A DNA stretch of 64,000 nucleotides from Rhizobium oryzihabitans (GTDB lineage: Bacteria; Pseudomonadota; Alphaproteobacteria; Rhizobiales; Rhizobiaceae), in the NCBI RefSeq assembly GCF_010669145.1, contig NZ_CP048632.1, positions 2,748,501 through 2,812,500 of the forward strand. Direction: 5' to 3'. The translations under genes were made by a program, and so were the position numbers. Positions 17,782 to 26,975 of the stretch are shown in pieces. The number at the start of each line of letters is the position of its first letter. Position 1 is the stretch's first letter. A model generated the notes under the pieces. It saw only the letters and a list, made by a program, of their open reading frames with translations. It made no database searches and was not told the origin of the DNA.

Positions 17782-17811
17782 GTCATCCTCGCCCTTGAGG
17801 CGAGGATCCAT
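17782..17811 (-). repeat. 30-bp REP-like palindrome, divergent copy R3
   Basis: Plus strand reads GTCATCCTCGCCCTTGAGGC and ends GAGGATCCAT. The loop differs from other copies, but compensating changes keep the palindrome CCTCGCC...GGCGAGG. It pairs with 17825-17854. Confidence 0.8.
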
Positions 17812-17824
17812 AGGCGTCTGACGG

Positions 17825-17854
17825 GTGGATCCTCGGGTCAAGCCCGAGGATGAC
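17825..17854 (+). repeat. 30-bp REP-like palindrome, copy F3
   Basis: Starts GTGGATCCTCGGGTCAAGCC and ends CGAGGATGAC. With R3 it forms an inverted pair between the peroxiredoxin gene and ureE, the only gap of this size within that part of the cluster. Confidence 0.85.
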
Positions 17855-18006
17855 CTCGAAAGTGGAGAAAGGTTTGCACCTGGCCCGGCTTTGATGCCGG
17901 GCTTTGTCATTCTTGTGGCCATGTGCCCTGAAATCGCGCCTTGAAATCACCCCGCCTATCCGGCAAAAATCAGGCCCCCAAGACAGTTTCTGAAACGGAT
18001 CATTCC

Positions 18007-18495
18007 ATGCTGCGCGTCACCTCCTATCATCCGGCCGGAACCCCAGCCGACGAAGCCTCCGGTTATGTCACCCTGGCGCATGACCAGCGGCATCTGCGGC
18101 GCAAGCTGCTGCATCTGCAAAATGACGAGATGGTGATGCTGGACCTGAAGGAAGCCGTGCTGTTTGCCCATGGCGATCTTCTGGTGGTGGAGAACGGCGA
18201 TCTCGTAGAGGTTCGCGCAGCGGCTGAAAAACTGTTCGAAATCAAGGCGAAGGACTGCCTTCACCTGATCGAGCTTGCCTGGCATCTGGGCAACCGCCAC
18301 CTTTCGGCGCAGATCGAGGAAGAGCGCATTCTCATCCTTCGCGACCACGTCATCCGCGCCATGCTGGAAGGTCTCGGCGCCACCGTGCGCGATGTGGAAG
18401 AGCCTTTCCAGCCGGCGCGCGGCGCCTATCACGCCCATGGCGGCCACTCCCACGGAGATGATCATGGCCATGGCCACCATCACGATCACGGTTGA
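18007..18495 (+). CDS. ureE: Urease accessory protein UreE (nickel metallochaperone)
   Basis: UreE, 162 residues, delivers nickel to the urease assembly complex. It shows the N-terminal peptide-binding domain and the metal-binding domain with the conserved [13 protein letters not shown] and [16 protein letters not shown]. The last 21 residues hold ten histidines, giving extra nickel-storage capacity. The ATG at 18007 ([11 protein letters not shown]) is chosen over an in-frame TTG upstream at 17941 on family similarity. It ends three bases before the ureF GTG. Confidence 0.94.
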   Translation: MLRVTSYHPAGTPADEASGYVTLAHDQRHLRRKLLHLQNDEMVMLDLKEAVLFAHGDLLVVENGDLVEVRAAAEKLFEIKAKDCLHLIELAWHLGNRHLSAQIEEERILILRDHVIRAMLEGLGATVRDVEEPFQPARGAYHAHGGHSHGDDHGHGHHHDHG

Positions 18496-18498
18496 GCC

Positions 18499-19170
18499 GT
18501 GAGCGAAGATCGCGGCGTTGCCGCGCTGCTGCGGCTCATGGCCTGGCTGTCGCCGGCCTTTCCCGTCGGCGGTTTTTCCTATTCCGGCGGGCTTGAAAAG
18601 GCGGTGGAAGACGGGCGCGTTCGCGGTGCCGCCGGTCTTCTCGGCTGGGTGGAGGTGCTTCTGTGCCACGGCAGTCTCTGGAACGACGCGATATTTCTGG
18701 CGGAAGCCTGGCGCAACGGTGAGGACGCCGCTGTCTTAAACGAAACGGCCGATCTGGCGCGGGCGCTGGCCGGTTCGGCGGAGCGCCATCGCGAGACGGT
18801 GCTTCTTGGTGATGCCTTCGTTGCCGCCGCCGGGGCCTGGCCGCATGCGGTTCTCGAGTTGTTGCCGAAGGATGTTCCCTATGCCGTCGCCGTCGGCGCG
18901 GTGGCTGCCGGCCATGCGGTGCCGCTCAGGGAAACGATTGCCGCCTTTTTGCATGCCGGGGTTTCGCAACTCGTCTCGGCGGGCATCCGCCTCGGGGTTG
19001 CGGGACAGAAGGATGGCGTCGCCATTCTGGCCGCAAGCGAGGCGGTGATTGCGGAGGTAGCGGCGCGGGCAGCGCGATCCACGCTCGACGATCTCGGCAG
19101 CGCGACGATCATCGCCGACACGGCAGCCATGCGCCACGAAACGCAGGGCACGCGGCTTTTCCGCTCCTGA
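18499..19170 (+). CDS. ureF: Urease accessory protein UreF
   Basis: UreF, 223 residues, all alpha-helical, part of the UreDFG activation complex where it gates the GTPase UreG. Family motifs are [21 protein letters not shown] near the start, [14 protein letters not shown] and the end [13 protein letters not shown]. The start is a GTG three bases after the ureE stop, within its reach for translational coupling. A RIME-like repeat separates it from ureG. Confidence 0.94.
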   Translation: MSEDRGVAALLRLMAWLSPAFPVGGFSYSGGLEKAVEDGRVRGAAGLLGWVEVLLCHGSLWNDAIFLAEAWRNGEDAAVLNETADLARALAGSAERHRETVLLGDAFVAAAGAWPHAVLELLPKDVPYAVAVGAVAAGHAVPLRETIAAFLHAGVSQLVSAGIRLGVAGQKDGVAILAASEAVIAEVAARAARSTLDDLGSATIIADTAAMRHETQGTRLFRS

Positions 19171-19213
19171 TCGCGCTGCATGACGATCGTATTGAACGAG
19201 CGTATGCCGCTTG

Positions 19214-19338
19214 TTTCTTCTCCCCGCCGGGGAGAAGGTCGCGGCAGCGGGATGAGAGGGCAAGGGTAGCAGTACTCGGAGAGGGTGCCCCCTCATCCGA
19301 CCCTTCGGGCCACCTTCTCCCCGGCGAGGAGAAGAAAC
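19214..19338. repeat. RIME-like mosaic repeat, copy 2 (between ureF and ureG)
   Basis: Arms at about 19216-19238 and 19313-19336 are the CTTCTCCCC...GGGGAGAAG type; the spacer has GATGAGAGGG and CCCCTCATCC. It is inverted relative to copy 1 at 3094-3216. It lies inside the urease gene cluster and could fold into a long stem in the mRNA. Confidence 0.8.
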
Positions 19339-19425
19339 GCGCGGCACGATCCTTGCATATCTTGAAGCGTCCCGCTGAGGGACTATGGTGAAACAAGACC
19401 GAAGCATATCGAAGGGAACAGCGTG

Positions 19426-20037
19426 ATGAAATCGGGTAATGGGCCGCTGCGCGTCGGCATTGGCGGGCCGGTCGGTTCTGGCAAGACGGCGTTGACGGAA
19501 AAGCTCTGCAAGGCGATGAGCGCCGATTATTCGGTCGCGGTCGTCACCAATGATATCTACACCAAGGAAGATGCCGAGGCGCTGGTGCGCATGCAGGCGC
19601 TGCCGTCCGACCGTATCGTCGGGGTCGAGACGGGCGGATGTCCACATACGGCCATTCGTGAGGATGCGACGATCAATCTGCAGGCGATTGCCGGGCTCAA
19701 TGCGCGGTTTCCCGATCTCGATGTGGTCTTCATCGAATCGGGCGGCGACAATCTCGCCGCGACCTTTTCGCCCGATCTGGCCGATATCACCATCTATGTC
19801 ATTTCCGTCTGCCAGGGCGAGGAAATTCCCCGCAAGGGCGGGCCGGGCATCACCCGCTCCGATCTGCTGGTCATCAACAAGAAGGATCTGGCTCCTTATG
19901 TCGGCGCTGATCTGACGGTGATGGACAGTGATGCGACCCGCATGCGCAACGCCATGCCCTTCGTCTTCACCGACATGAAACGCGGCGACGGTGTCGATCG
20001 CATCGTCGGTTTCCTGAAAGAGCAGGGCGGTCTCTGA
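19426..20037 (+). CDS. ureG: Urease accessory GTPase UreG
   Basis: UreG, 203 residues, a SIMIBI GTPase that powers nickel insertion into urease. P-loop GGPVGSGKT is at residues 13-21; the nickel-binding Cys-Pro-His appears in [15 protein letters not shown], and [15 protein letters not shown] is the base-recognition NKKD motif. The ATG at 19426 is preceded by GAAGGGA; a GTG three bases earlier is an alternative. It ends three bases before the metallo-beta-lactamase-fold gene. Confidence 0.96.
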   Translation: MKSGNGPLRVGIGGPVGSGKTALTEKLCKAMSADYSVAVVTNDIYTKEDAEALVRMQALPSDRIVGVETGGCPHTAIREDATINLQAIAGLNARFPDLDVVFIESGGDNLAATFSPDLADITIYVISVCQGEEIPRKGGPGITRSDLLVINKKDLAPYVGADLTVMDSDATRMRNAMPFVFTDMKRGDGVDRIVGFLKEQGGL

Positions 20038-20040
20038 GAC

Positions 20041-20865
20041 ATGGCGACATCTCTCCGTTTCGGTCCGTATGAGGTTTCCCGCTTCGTCGACGGTATCTAC
20101 AAGGCGCCGGTTGGCCATCTCATCCACCGGCAGGGCGAGGCCGCCCTGGCAGCGGCTCTTGCGCGGCACGAGGGTGAAACGGTGGACATGGACGTCAACT
20201 GTTTTGCGCTCTCCGGACCTGACGGGATGACGCTGATCGATGCCGGCTGCGGCACGGCCTGGGGCGCTGCCTATGGCCATGCCCGCGCCGCGATGATTGC
20301 TGCCGGAATTCAGCCGGCGGCCGTCAGCCGCGTCATCCTCACCCATATTCACGGCGACCATGCGCTTGGCCTCATCGATGGCGACCGGCCTTATTTTCCC
20401 AATGCGGAGATATGGGTTCCCGAGGCCGATCTCGGCTTCTTCACCAGCGAGGCGGCGCGAAAGACCCTGCCGCCCGCCCGGCAGGGCGGTTTCGATCTTG
20501 CCGCGCGGCTGCTCGACATTTGCGGCGCCATGCTGCGGCCGATCCCGACGGGAAAGATAGCGGATGATGTGGAGGCCATCGCCATGCCGGGCCATACGCC
20601 GGGCCATACCGGCTATCTCATCGGCCATGGCGATCACCGGCTGTTATTGTGGGGCGATGCGCTGCATGTGAGTGCGTTGCAGGCCGACGATCCGGGCATT
20701 GGTTTCGTCTATGATATCGATCCCGAAACTGCCTATTCGACACGTTTGAAAGCGCTGGCCGAGGTTGCCGATCACGGCTGGCTGGTTTCAGGCGGTCATC
20801 TCGGCGGGTTTTTCCGTGTCGAGCGGGAGGGCGATAGCTTCCGCTTCGTGCCGCAGCCGGTCTAA
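20041..20865 (+). CDS. Metallo-beta-lactamase-fold hydrolase
   Basis: A 274-residue MBL-fold protein. The zinc motif is THIHGDHALGL (HxHxDH), with further ligands in MPGHTPGHTGYLI, WGDALHV and VSGGHLGGF. The arrangement resembles the lactonase/N-acyl homoserine lactonase-like subgroup, but substrate cannot be assigned. It starts three bases after ureG and so is probably its last co-transcribed partner. It converges on the sinR-like gene, with a shared hairpin terminator between. Confidence 0.85.
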   Translation: MATSLRFGPYEVSRFVDGIYKAPVGHLIHRQGEAALAAALARHEGETVDMDVNCFALSGPDGMTLIDAGCGTAWGAAYGHARAAMIAAGIQPAAVSRVILTHIHGDHALGLIDGDRPYFPNAEIWVPEADLGFFTSEAARKTLPPARQGGFDLAARLLDICGAMLRPIPTGKIADDVEAIAMPGHTPGHTGYLIGHGDHRLLLWGDALHVSALQADDPGIGFVYDIDPETAYSTRLKALAEVADHGWLVSGGHLGGFFRVEREGDSFRFVPQPV

Positions 20866-20876
20866 TATCCGGGTGT

Positions 20877-20920
20877 ACAAAAATTCGAGGACGGAATACC
20901 CGCAGGTGTCCCGTCCTCTT
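20877..20920. terminator. Bidirectional terminator between convergent genes
   Basis: GAGGACGG (20887-20894) pairs with CCGTCCTC (20911-20918), extended by ACC/GGT inside. On the minus strand the stem is followed by a five-T run, so it most likely ends the sinR-like transcript. Confidence 0.75.
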
Positions 20921-20938
20921 CCTCTCCCCGGTAATGTT

Positions 20939-21721
20939 TCAGATCTGCTTCAGTGCGGCGACATCATTGACCTGCACGATGCGTCCGCGCACGGTGACGC
21001 CTGCCTTTTTCAGCGCCGAGAAAGCGCGCGACAGGGCTTCCGGCGCAAGGCCTAGCTTGCCGGCAAGCAGGCTTTTCTGGAATGGCAAGCGAAGTGAAAA
21101 GGATGTCGCGTCGCGCGGGCCCTGATTGATAAGGTAATGGGCGACGCGCTGCGGCGCGGTCTGCAGCCGGTCGTTGGCGATGCAATCCATGGTGCCGAGG
21201 AGGCTGTTGGAAAGGCAGCGCATCACGGCCTTGGCGATTGCCGGTTCCTGATCGATCAGGCTTCGGATTCTTGTGAGTTCGAAACGCGCCACGGTGCAGT
21301 TTTCCGCCGCCTGCGCGCTGTAGCGATAGCTGTCGCTGCCGAAGATCAGGCATTCGTTGAAGGTTTCGCCCGGGCCGCTGACGCGCACATCCGCCTCGCG
21401 CCCGTGCCGGTCCAGCCTGTAGAGCCTGACATAACCCGACAGAACGCAGTAGAAATATTGCGCCGTCTCGCCTTCCTTGAAGAGTACGTGGCGGGCGTTC
21501 ACATTGATGACGCTGGCCGCCTCCATCAGCTTCAATGCAGCCGCGTCATCCGCTATCCCGATCAGGGGTGCGCGCAGCAGAATGTTCCTGTCCCTGTTGC
21601 TCAGCTTCACGGTCTTGTTCACGTCCATCCGGCTCCCGCTCAAACCTTTTGCCGGGTTTTCCGAAGCGATACGAAACCGGGGATGTTCCTTTTCCCTCAC
21701 GCTTATCTGAAAAGAGCTCAT
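20939..21721 (-). CDS. sinR: Crp/FNR-family regulator, SinR-like
   Basis: A 260-residue Crp/FNR protein with a cyclic-nucleotide-binding-type beta-roll (HVLFKEGETAQYFYCVLSGYVRLY) and a C-terminal winged helix-turn-helix (KSLLAGKLGLAPEALSRAFSALKKAG). It lacks the N-terminal cysteine cluster that holds the iron-sulfur centre of oxygen-sensing FNR proteins. A perfect FNR box lies 65 bases upstream. A. tumefaciens SinR, an FNR-type biofilm regulator itself controlled by FnrN, has exactly these properties, so I give that name; a different Crp/FNR paralogue remains possible. The start at 21721 has a GAAGGA ribosome site. Confidence 0.8.
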   Translation of the reverse strand: MSSFQISVREKEHPRFRIASENPAKGLSGSRMDVNKTVKLSNRDRNILLRAPLIGIADDAAALKLMEAASVINVNARHVLFKEGETAQYFYCVLSGYVRLYRLDRHGREADVRVSGPGETFNECLIFGSDSYRYSAQAAENCTVARFELTRIRSLIDQEPAIAKAVMRCLSNSLLGTMDCIANDRLQTAPQRVAHYLINQGPRDATSFSLRLPFQKSLLAGKLGLAPEALSRAFSALKKAGVTVRGRIVQVNDVAALKQI

Positions 21722-21785
21722 CGCATTATCCTTCGACCGGCAATTCCCGATACGAGGGAGATTAGCAGCTGGGCCGAAAAGGGAA

Positions 21786-21799
21786 TTGATTTCGATCAA
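21786..21799 (-). promoter_or_regulatory. FNR/FixK box (anaerobox)
   Basis: TTGATTTCGATCAA is a perfect match to TTGAT-N4-ATCAA, centred about 71 bases upstream of the sinR-like ATG, where it could activate from roughly -40. Confidence 0.9.
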
Positions 21800-21886
21800 A
21801 CGGGTGTTGGTGTTGTTGGGTCGGGGGTGCGGCTGGGAATCTGTGCTTCAGGTCAGGGGGAATGCGGAGCGAGCGGGTGCGGCAAC

Positions 21887-22010
21887 TTTCTTCTCCCCGA
21901 GGGGGAGAAGGTCGCGGCAGCGGGATGAGGGGCAACGCCGGTGGGATGCGGAGAGGGTGCCCCCTCATCTGACCCTTCGGGCCATCTTCTCCCCGGCGGG
22001 GAGAAGAAAC
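21887..22010. repeat. RIME-like mosaic repeat, copy 3
   Basis: Same orientation as copy 2, with arms near 21888-21910 and 21986-22008. It lies between the sinR promoter and the end of the RND gene. Confidence 0.8.
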
Positions 22011-22084
22011 CAGCGGCGACGCCCTGCGATAAGCAAACTCACCATAAAAAGAAACGCCGGGCACTAGGCCCGGCGCTTTAACTT

Positions 22085-25000
22085 TCACTCCGCAGCGAGC
22101 GGCGGCAGCCGCAATATATTGCTGCCCTTGTCGCCGGATTTTTCGCCGGTGCCCTTTTCCATGCCGGCGACCCGTGCCTCCAGCGAGGAGAGCGCCAGGC
22201 TGTTTTCGCGGGCGATCTCCGACAGTTTCTCGTTGGAGAGAGCCTCTTCCTCCTCTTCCTTCTTGCCGACGAAGCGGCCGAAGAGGTGGGCGAGCAGGCG
22301 CGACACGTCGTCCATGATGAGGAAGAAGGCCGGAACCACGATCAGCGACAATACCGTCGAGACGATGATGCCGCCGATCACCGCGATTGCCATCGGCGCG
22401 CGGAAGGAGCCGCCTTCGCCGACGCCGAGTGCGGAGGGCAGCATGCCCGCCGACATGGCGATGGAGGTCATGATGATCGGGCGGGCGCGCTTGCGGCCGG
22501 CCTCGACCATGGCATGGACCCGTTCCATGCCATGACGGCGCATTTCGATGGCGAAGTCCACCAGCAGGATGGCGTTTTTCGTCACGATACCCATCAGCAT
22601 CAGGATGCCGATGAGAACGGGCATGGACAGCGCGTTCTGCGTGATGATGAGCGCGACCGCCACGCCGCCAATGGCAAGAGGCAGTGAGAACAGGATGGTG
22701 AAGGGCTGGATGACATCCTTGAACAGGAGGATGAGCACCACCAGCACCAGCATCAGGCCGAGCAGCATGGCGTTGACGAAGCCCTGCTGCATTTCGCCCT
22801 GCACCTTGGCATCGCCGCTTTCGGCAAGGCGAACGCTTGCCGGCAGCTCGGTTTCCGCCACGATCCGCTTGAACTCGGCCGTCGAGGTGTCGAGCGCCGT
22901 GCCGAAGGGAACGTCGGAGCCGATGGAGACGACGCGGTTGCGGTCGTTGCGCTTGATCGAGCTTGGACCTTCCGAATAGTCGATATCGGCAACGCTATAG
23001 AGCGGCACCAGCGACCCGGAAGCGGTCTTGATCTTCAGCGCGCGGATGGTGGCGAGGTCGCGGCGGGTATCGAGCGATGCCTGCACGCGGATCGGGATCT
23101 GCCGGTCATCCAGCGAAATCTTCGTCAGCTGCGCGTCGATATCGCCGATGGTCGCGACACGCACCGTCTGCGAAATCTGCTGCGGGGTGATACCGAGGCG
23201 GGCGATTTCGTCCTTGCGCGGGCGGATCTGCAGTTCCGGTCGGGGCAGGGCGCCTTCCGAGCTGACATTGGCGAGGATGGGCGAAGCGCGCAGGCGGCTT
23301 TCAAGAACACCGACGGCGTCGTTCAGATCCTTTTCGTTTGACGAGAGGAAGTTGAAGCTCAGTTCGCGTTCCGCACGGTCGTTCAGCTTGATGATGCGCA
23401 CATCCGGGATGGTGCGAACCTTGGCGAAAATATCCCGCTCCACATCCCATTGCGGACGGAGGCGGCCCTTTTCCTCCACCTTCGGCAGATACTCGCCGAT
23501 AAGCGGGAGGGAGCCGAGACCCTTGTTGACCAGGGTTTTCAGCAGCGAGTGATCAATATGCTCGAGGATGACATTGACCGTGGCGCGGCGAAGCTCCAGA
23601 TCGCCCTTGGGCGAAGCGCCGCCGAGGATGAAGACACTTTCCACACCGTCGATATCGCGGATGGCGTGGTTGATCGCGGTCGTTGTCCGGTCGGTTTCGT
23701 CCAGCGTCGCATTAGGCGGCAGTTCCACCGAAAGCGTCACGCGCGAGGCGTCATCCGGCGGCAGGAAGCTGCCCGGCACCTGGCTCAGAAGATAGACGGA
23801 TGCGACCAGAAAGCCGATGGCGCCGAGCAGCGTCAGGTAACGCGCCCACCACTTGCGGGTGGTGGCGGAAACCATGCGCGTATAGGATTTCATCAGCCAG
23901 CCGTCATTGTCGGCATGGTCGTCCATCGCATCTTCGGCGCGCATCAGATAGGCGGCCATCAGCGGCGTGATGAGGCGAGCCACCGCCAGCGAGAAGAACA
24001 CCGAGAAGGCGACCGTCAGGCCGAACTGGATGAAGTACTGGCCGGGAATGCCGGGCATGAACGACACCGGCACGAAGACGGCGATGATGGTGAAGCTGGT
24101 GGCGATGACGGCGAGGCCGATTTCGTCCGCCGCTTCCAGTGCCGCACGATAGGGCGTCTTGCCCATCTTGATGTGGCGGGCAATGTTCTCGATTTCCACG
24201 ATGGCGTCGTCCACGAGGATACCCGTGGCGAGCGTCAGCGCCAGGAAGCTGACGAGATTGAGCGAGAAGCCCATCAGGTCCATGATCCAGAAGGTCGGGA
24301 TCGCGGAAAGGGGCAGGGCGACGGCGGCAATCAGGGTTGCGCGCCAGTTCCTGAGGAAGAGCAGAACCACGATGACGGCGAGGATTGCGCCTTCGATCAG
24401 CGTATCGAGCGCGGCCTTGTAGTTGCCATAGGTAAAATAGACGGCGTCATCGACCATCTGGATCGAGACGTCGGGATGATCCTTGCGGACCTGGTCGAGG
24501 CTTTCCGCCACGGTTTCGGCAACCGAAACCTCGCTGGCGCCCTTGGAGCGGAACACCGCGAAGGTGACGGCGGGGTTGCCATTGAACCGCGAGAAGGACT
24601 TCTGCTCCTCATAGGTGTCACTGACCGTGCCGAGTTCGGAAAGCTTCACGAAGCGGCCATTGGAGAGCGCGATGGTGGTATTGGCGAGCTGGGTGACGTC
24701 GCGTGTATCGCCGAGCGTGCGGATCGTCTGTTCGTTGCCGCCCACCTGGCCGCGGCCGGAGCCGAGATCGATGTTGGTGCCGCGCAGCTGGCTGTTCACC
24801 TCGGTGGCGGTGATACCGTAGGCGTCGAGCTTTTCGGGGCTGAGCGAAACGCGCACCTCGCGGTCCGCACCGCCGTAACGGTCGACCTTGCCGATGCCGG
24901 ATTTGCCCTGCAGCGCGCGCTTGATGGTGTCATCCACGAACCAGGAGAGCTCTTCCAGCGTCATGTTCGGCGAAGAGACGGCGAAGGTCTGGATCGCCTG

Positions 25001-25405
25001 GCCTTCGACGTCGATCTTGCTGACAACAGGCACTTCGATATCGGCCGGCAGATCGCTGCGGATCTTGTCGATGGCGTCCTTGGTGTCCTGAACCGCCTCT
25101 TCCGTCGGCTTTTCGATGCGGAAGACGACCGTTGTCGTCGACTGGCCGTCAACGACGGTAGACTGGATTTCGTCGACGCCGCTGATGGCGGCGACGGCGT
25201 CTTCGATTTCCTTCGTCACCTGCATTTCGAGTTCAGAGGGCGAAGCGCCGCTCTGGGTCACGGTGACGGCGACGACGGGAACGTCGATATTCGGAAAACG
25301 GGTGATCGGCAGCGCATAAAACGCCTGCATGCCGAGGAACATCAAAAGCGCGAAGCCGAGCAGCGGCGCAATCGGGTTACGGATTGACCATGCGGAGAAG
25401 TTCAT
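22085..25405 (-). CDS. RND efflux transporter (HAE1/AcrB family)
   Basis: An 1106-residue inner-membrane proton/drug antiporter. Features seen are the N-terminal SIRNPIAPLLGFALLMFLGM, porter-domain segments, the proton-relay Asp pair in ATGILVDDAIVEIEN, the partner Lys in LMLMGIVTKNAILLVDF, and twelve predicted membrane helices around two large periplasmic loops. The C-terminal ~55 residues beyond helix 12 are charged and coiled-coil-like (EEEEEALSNEKLSEIARENS), longer than AcrB. It starts 13 bases after its membrane-fusion partner. No outer-membrane channel gene is beside it, so it must use one encoded elsewhere. Confidence 0.93.
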   Translation of the reverse strand: MNFSAWSIRNPIAPLLGFALLMFLGMQAFYALPITRFPNIDVPVVAVTVTQSGASPSELEMQVTKEIEDAVAAISGVDEIQSTVVDGQSTTTVVFRIEKPTEEAVQDTKDAIDKIRSDLPADIEVPVVSKIDVEGQAIQTFAVSSPNMTLEELSWFVDDTIKRALQGKSGIGKVDRYGGADREVRVSLSPEKLDAYGITATEVNSQLRGTNIDLGSGRGQVGGNEQTIRTLGDTRDVTQLANTTIALSNGRFVKLSELGTVSDTYEEQKSFSRFNGNPAVTFAVFRSKGASEVSVAETVAESLDQVRKDHPDVSIQMVDDAVYFTYGNYKAALDTLIEGAILAVIVVLLFLRNWRATLIAAVALPLSAIPTFWIMDLMGFSLNLVSFLALTLATGILVDDAIVEIENIARHIKMGKTPYRAALEAADEIGLAVIATSFTIIAVFVPVSFMPGIPGQYFIQFGLTVAFSVFFSLAVARLITPLMAAYLMRAEDAMDDHADNDGWLMKSYTRMVSATTRKWWARYLTLLGAIGFLVASVYLLSQVPGSFLPPDDASRVTLSVELPPNATLDETDRTTTAINHAIRDIDGVESVFILGGASPKGDLELRRATVNVILEHIDHSLLKTLVNKGLGSLPLIGEYLPKVEEKGRLRPQWDVERDIFAKVRTIPDVRIIKLNDRAERELSFNFLSSNEKDLNDAVGVLESRLRASPILANVSSEGALPRPELQIRPRKDEIARLGITPQQISQTVRVATIGDIDAQLTKISLDDRQIPIRVQASLDTRRDLATIRALKIKTASGSLVPLYSVADIDYSEGPSSIKRNDRNRVVSIGSDVPFGTALDTSTAEFKRIVAETELPASVRLAESGDAKVQGEMQQGFVNAMLLGLMLVLVVLILLFKDVIQPFTILFSLPLAIGGVAVALIITQNALSMPVLIGILMLMGIVTKNAILLVDFAIEMRRHGMERVHAMVEAGRKRARPIIMTSIAMSAGMLPSALGVGEGGSFRAPMAIAVIGGIIVSTVLSLIVVPAFFLIMDDVSRLLAHLFGRFVGKKEEEEEALSNEKLSEIARENSLALSSLEARVAGMEKGTGEKSGDKGSNILRLPPLAAE

Positions 25406-25418
25406 TTCATTCCCTCAG

Positions 25419-26612
25419 TCAGTTGGACACAGCCGCAGGGGCTTCCACCGGTCTTATCCGGTCACCATCACGCACGAATGCTCCAGCTTTCTCGACAACC
25501 TTGTCTCCAGCGGCAAGACCGCTGACAATCTCGATGAAACCGCTGTCTTCTATGCCGGTCTCGATCTTCACCTGCTTGACGACGTCGTCTTCCACCTTGC
25601 GGGTGGTCGAGCCTTCACGCCCGGAGGTGACGGCCGAAAGCGGCAGGGCAAGCGCGTTCGTTTCTTCAACGATGATCTCGGCGCTGGCATACATGCCGGA
25701 CCGTGCCGGGCTGCCGACAGGCAGCACCACATGCACGGAACCGAGGCGCGTCGCCGGATCGACGGTGGGCGAAACGAGGCGCACCTTGCCCTCTATCTTC
25801 TTGGCTCCGCCGGCGACCGTCAAATAGGCTTTCTGGCCGACCTTGACCTTCAATATGTCGGTTTCCGAGAGATCGGCGACAAGTTCGATCGCGCCGTCCT
25901 TGATGACGGTGAAAAGCGGGTTGCCGGTGCCGCTGGCAATGGCCCCGACCTTGGCATTCTTGGCCGATACGATGCCGGCGACAGGGGTTTTCACACCTGT
26001 GCGCGTCAGCTTCAGATTGACATCGTCTATCTGCGCGTCGACGACCTTGCTGTCAGCCTCTCCGGCGGAAACGGCCTGTTTGGCCGCGTCGAGACGGGCC
26101 TGCGCAACCTGGGCGGCGGCCTCCGTCTTTTCCGTTTCGGAAACCGAGCCCGAGCCGCTCTGGCCGAGCTTTGCGGCGCGGTCGCGCTGGCGAAGGGCGT
26201 CGGCCAGATTGGCCTGGGCTTCCAGCACCTGCGCCTTCGACTGGGTGACAGAGGCCTCGGCCTTGGCCTTGTTGGCTTCTAGCTGGCTCTTTTGCAGAAG
26301 AAGACTGTCGGAAGACAGCACGGCGAGAACCGCATTGGCCTCGACCCTGTCACCAATATCGACGTTCAGTTCGTCGATCGACAGCCCATCGACCAGCGGC
26401 TGGACGTATATTTCGTCCACGGGGCGGATGGTGCCCGTGGCGATGATACGGTCGACGAGATCGCGTGTCTTGGCATGTGCGACGATGATGGAGGGGAGGT
26501 TCTGCTGTTTGACCGGTGCCTGTGCTTCGCCTTCGGCGGCTGCCGAAAGGGGCAGGGCCGTTGCGGAAAGAAGAAGGAAAACAAAGCGGTTAAACGTAAA
26601 TCTATGCTGCAT
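25419..26612 (-). CDS. RND efflux membrane-fusion (periplasmic adaptor) protein
   Basis: A 397-residue adaptor with a signal peptide (FVFLLLSATALPLSAAAEG), a lipoyl-like half (IRPVDEIYVQPLVDGLSIDELNV), a helical hairpin of Ala/Gln-rich coiled coil (KSQLEANKAKAEASVTQSKAQV), a second lipoyl half (TRTGVKTPVAGIVSAKNAKVG) and beta-barrel/membrane-proximal domains. It links the RND pump to an outer-membrane channel. The ATG at 26612 is chosen because it leads straight into the signal peptide. It is the first gene of the pump operon; a palindrome that could be its operator lies at 26867-26882. Confidence 0.92.
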   Translation of the reverse strand: MQHRFTFNRFVFLLLSATALPLSAAAEGEAQAPVKQQNLPSIIVAHAKTRDLVDRIIATGTIRPVDEIYVQPLVDGLSIDELNVDIGDRVEANAVLAVLSSDSLLLQKSQLEANKAKAEASVTQSKAQVLEAQANLADALRQRDRAAKLGQSGSGSVSETEKTEAAAQVAQARLDAAKQAVSAGEADSKVVDAQIDDVNLKLTRTGVKTPVAGIVSAKNAKVGAIASGTGNPLFTVIKDGAIELVADLSETDILKVKVGQKAYLTVAGGAKKIEGKVRLVSPTVDPATRLGSVHVVLPVGSPARSGMYASAEIIVEETNALALPLSAVTSGREGSTTRKVEDDVVKQVKIETGIEDSGFIEIVSGLAAGDKVVEKAGAFVRDGDRIRPVEAPAAVSN

Positions 26613-26918
26613 GTGTCTTGGCTCGCGCAATATTCGATCGCATGTCCTGCAGCCTTGCGGCGTATATTAGAAGGTCATGCTGAAACGAATGTGAAACAAG
26701 GGATCACAATACTTCCTTTTCGATCCTCCCGATTCGAACGCCCCTCAACGCGAATCTTCAGCACTTTGCCCTGTGCTTTTCTTACAAGATCAAATCTGGC
26801 AGTCTTGTGGGCGGGACTCTAATTGTTGTTGTCGTACAAATCAATCCGCATAGCTGCGATGCTTGATATACATTTTTGTATAGGTCGGGATATTGTAATT
26901 CGTCAAATACGTCACCAG
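26613..26918. other. Intergenic region upstream of the RND operon
   Basis: This stretch holds no convincing gene. It is AT-rich toward the right and contains one perfect inverted repeat, TATACA-TTTT-TGTATA (26867-26882), a candidate operator for a TetR/AcrR-type repressor. No such regulator gene is adjacent. Confidence 0.4.
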
Positions 26919-26953
26919 CAAAAAAAGAAACGCGCGGACGGTGCCGCGCGTTC
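26919..26953 (-). terminator. Intrinsic terminator of the pyrimidine-catabolic operon
   Basis: AACGCGCGG (26929-26937) pairs with CCGCGCGTT (26944-26952), and on the minus strand the stem is followed by TTTC and a seven-T run. It lies just after the stop of the substrate-binding protein gene. Confidence 0.9.
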
Positions 26954-26975
26954 CATGCGTTCGGGTTCGATTTTA

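Noticed and set aside
20939..21721. Assignment of the Crp/FNR gene as an oxygen-sensing FnrN
   Set aside because: The N-terminal cysteine cluster required for the iron-sulfur centre is absent.
23450..25387. A 645-codon open frame opposite the RND transporter gene
   Set aside because: Shadow of the strongly supported RND gene; the His/Asp/Arg-rich translation has no domain.
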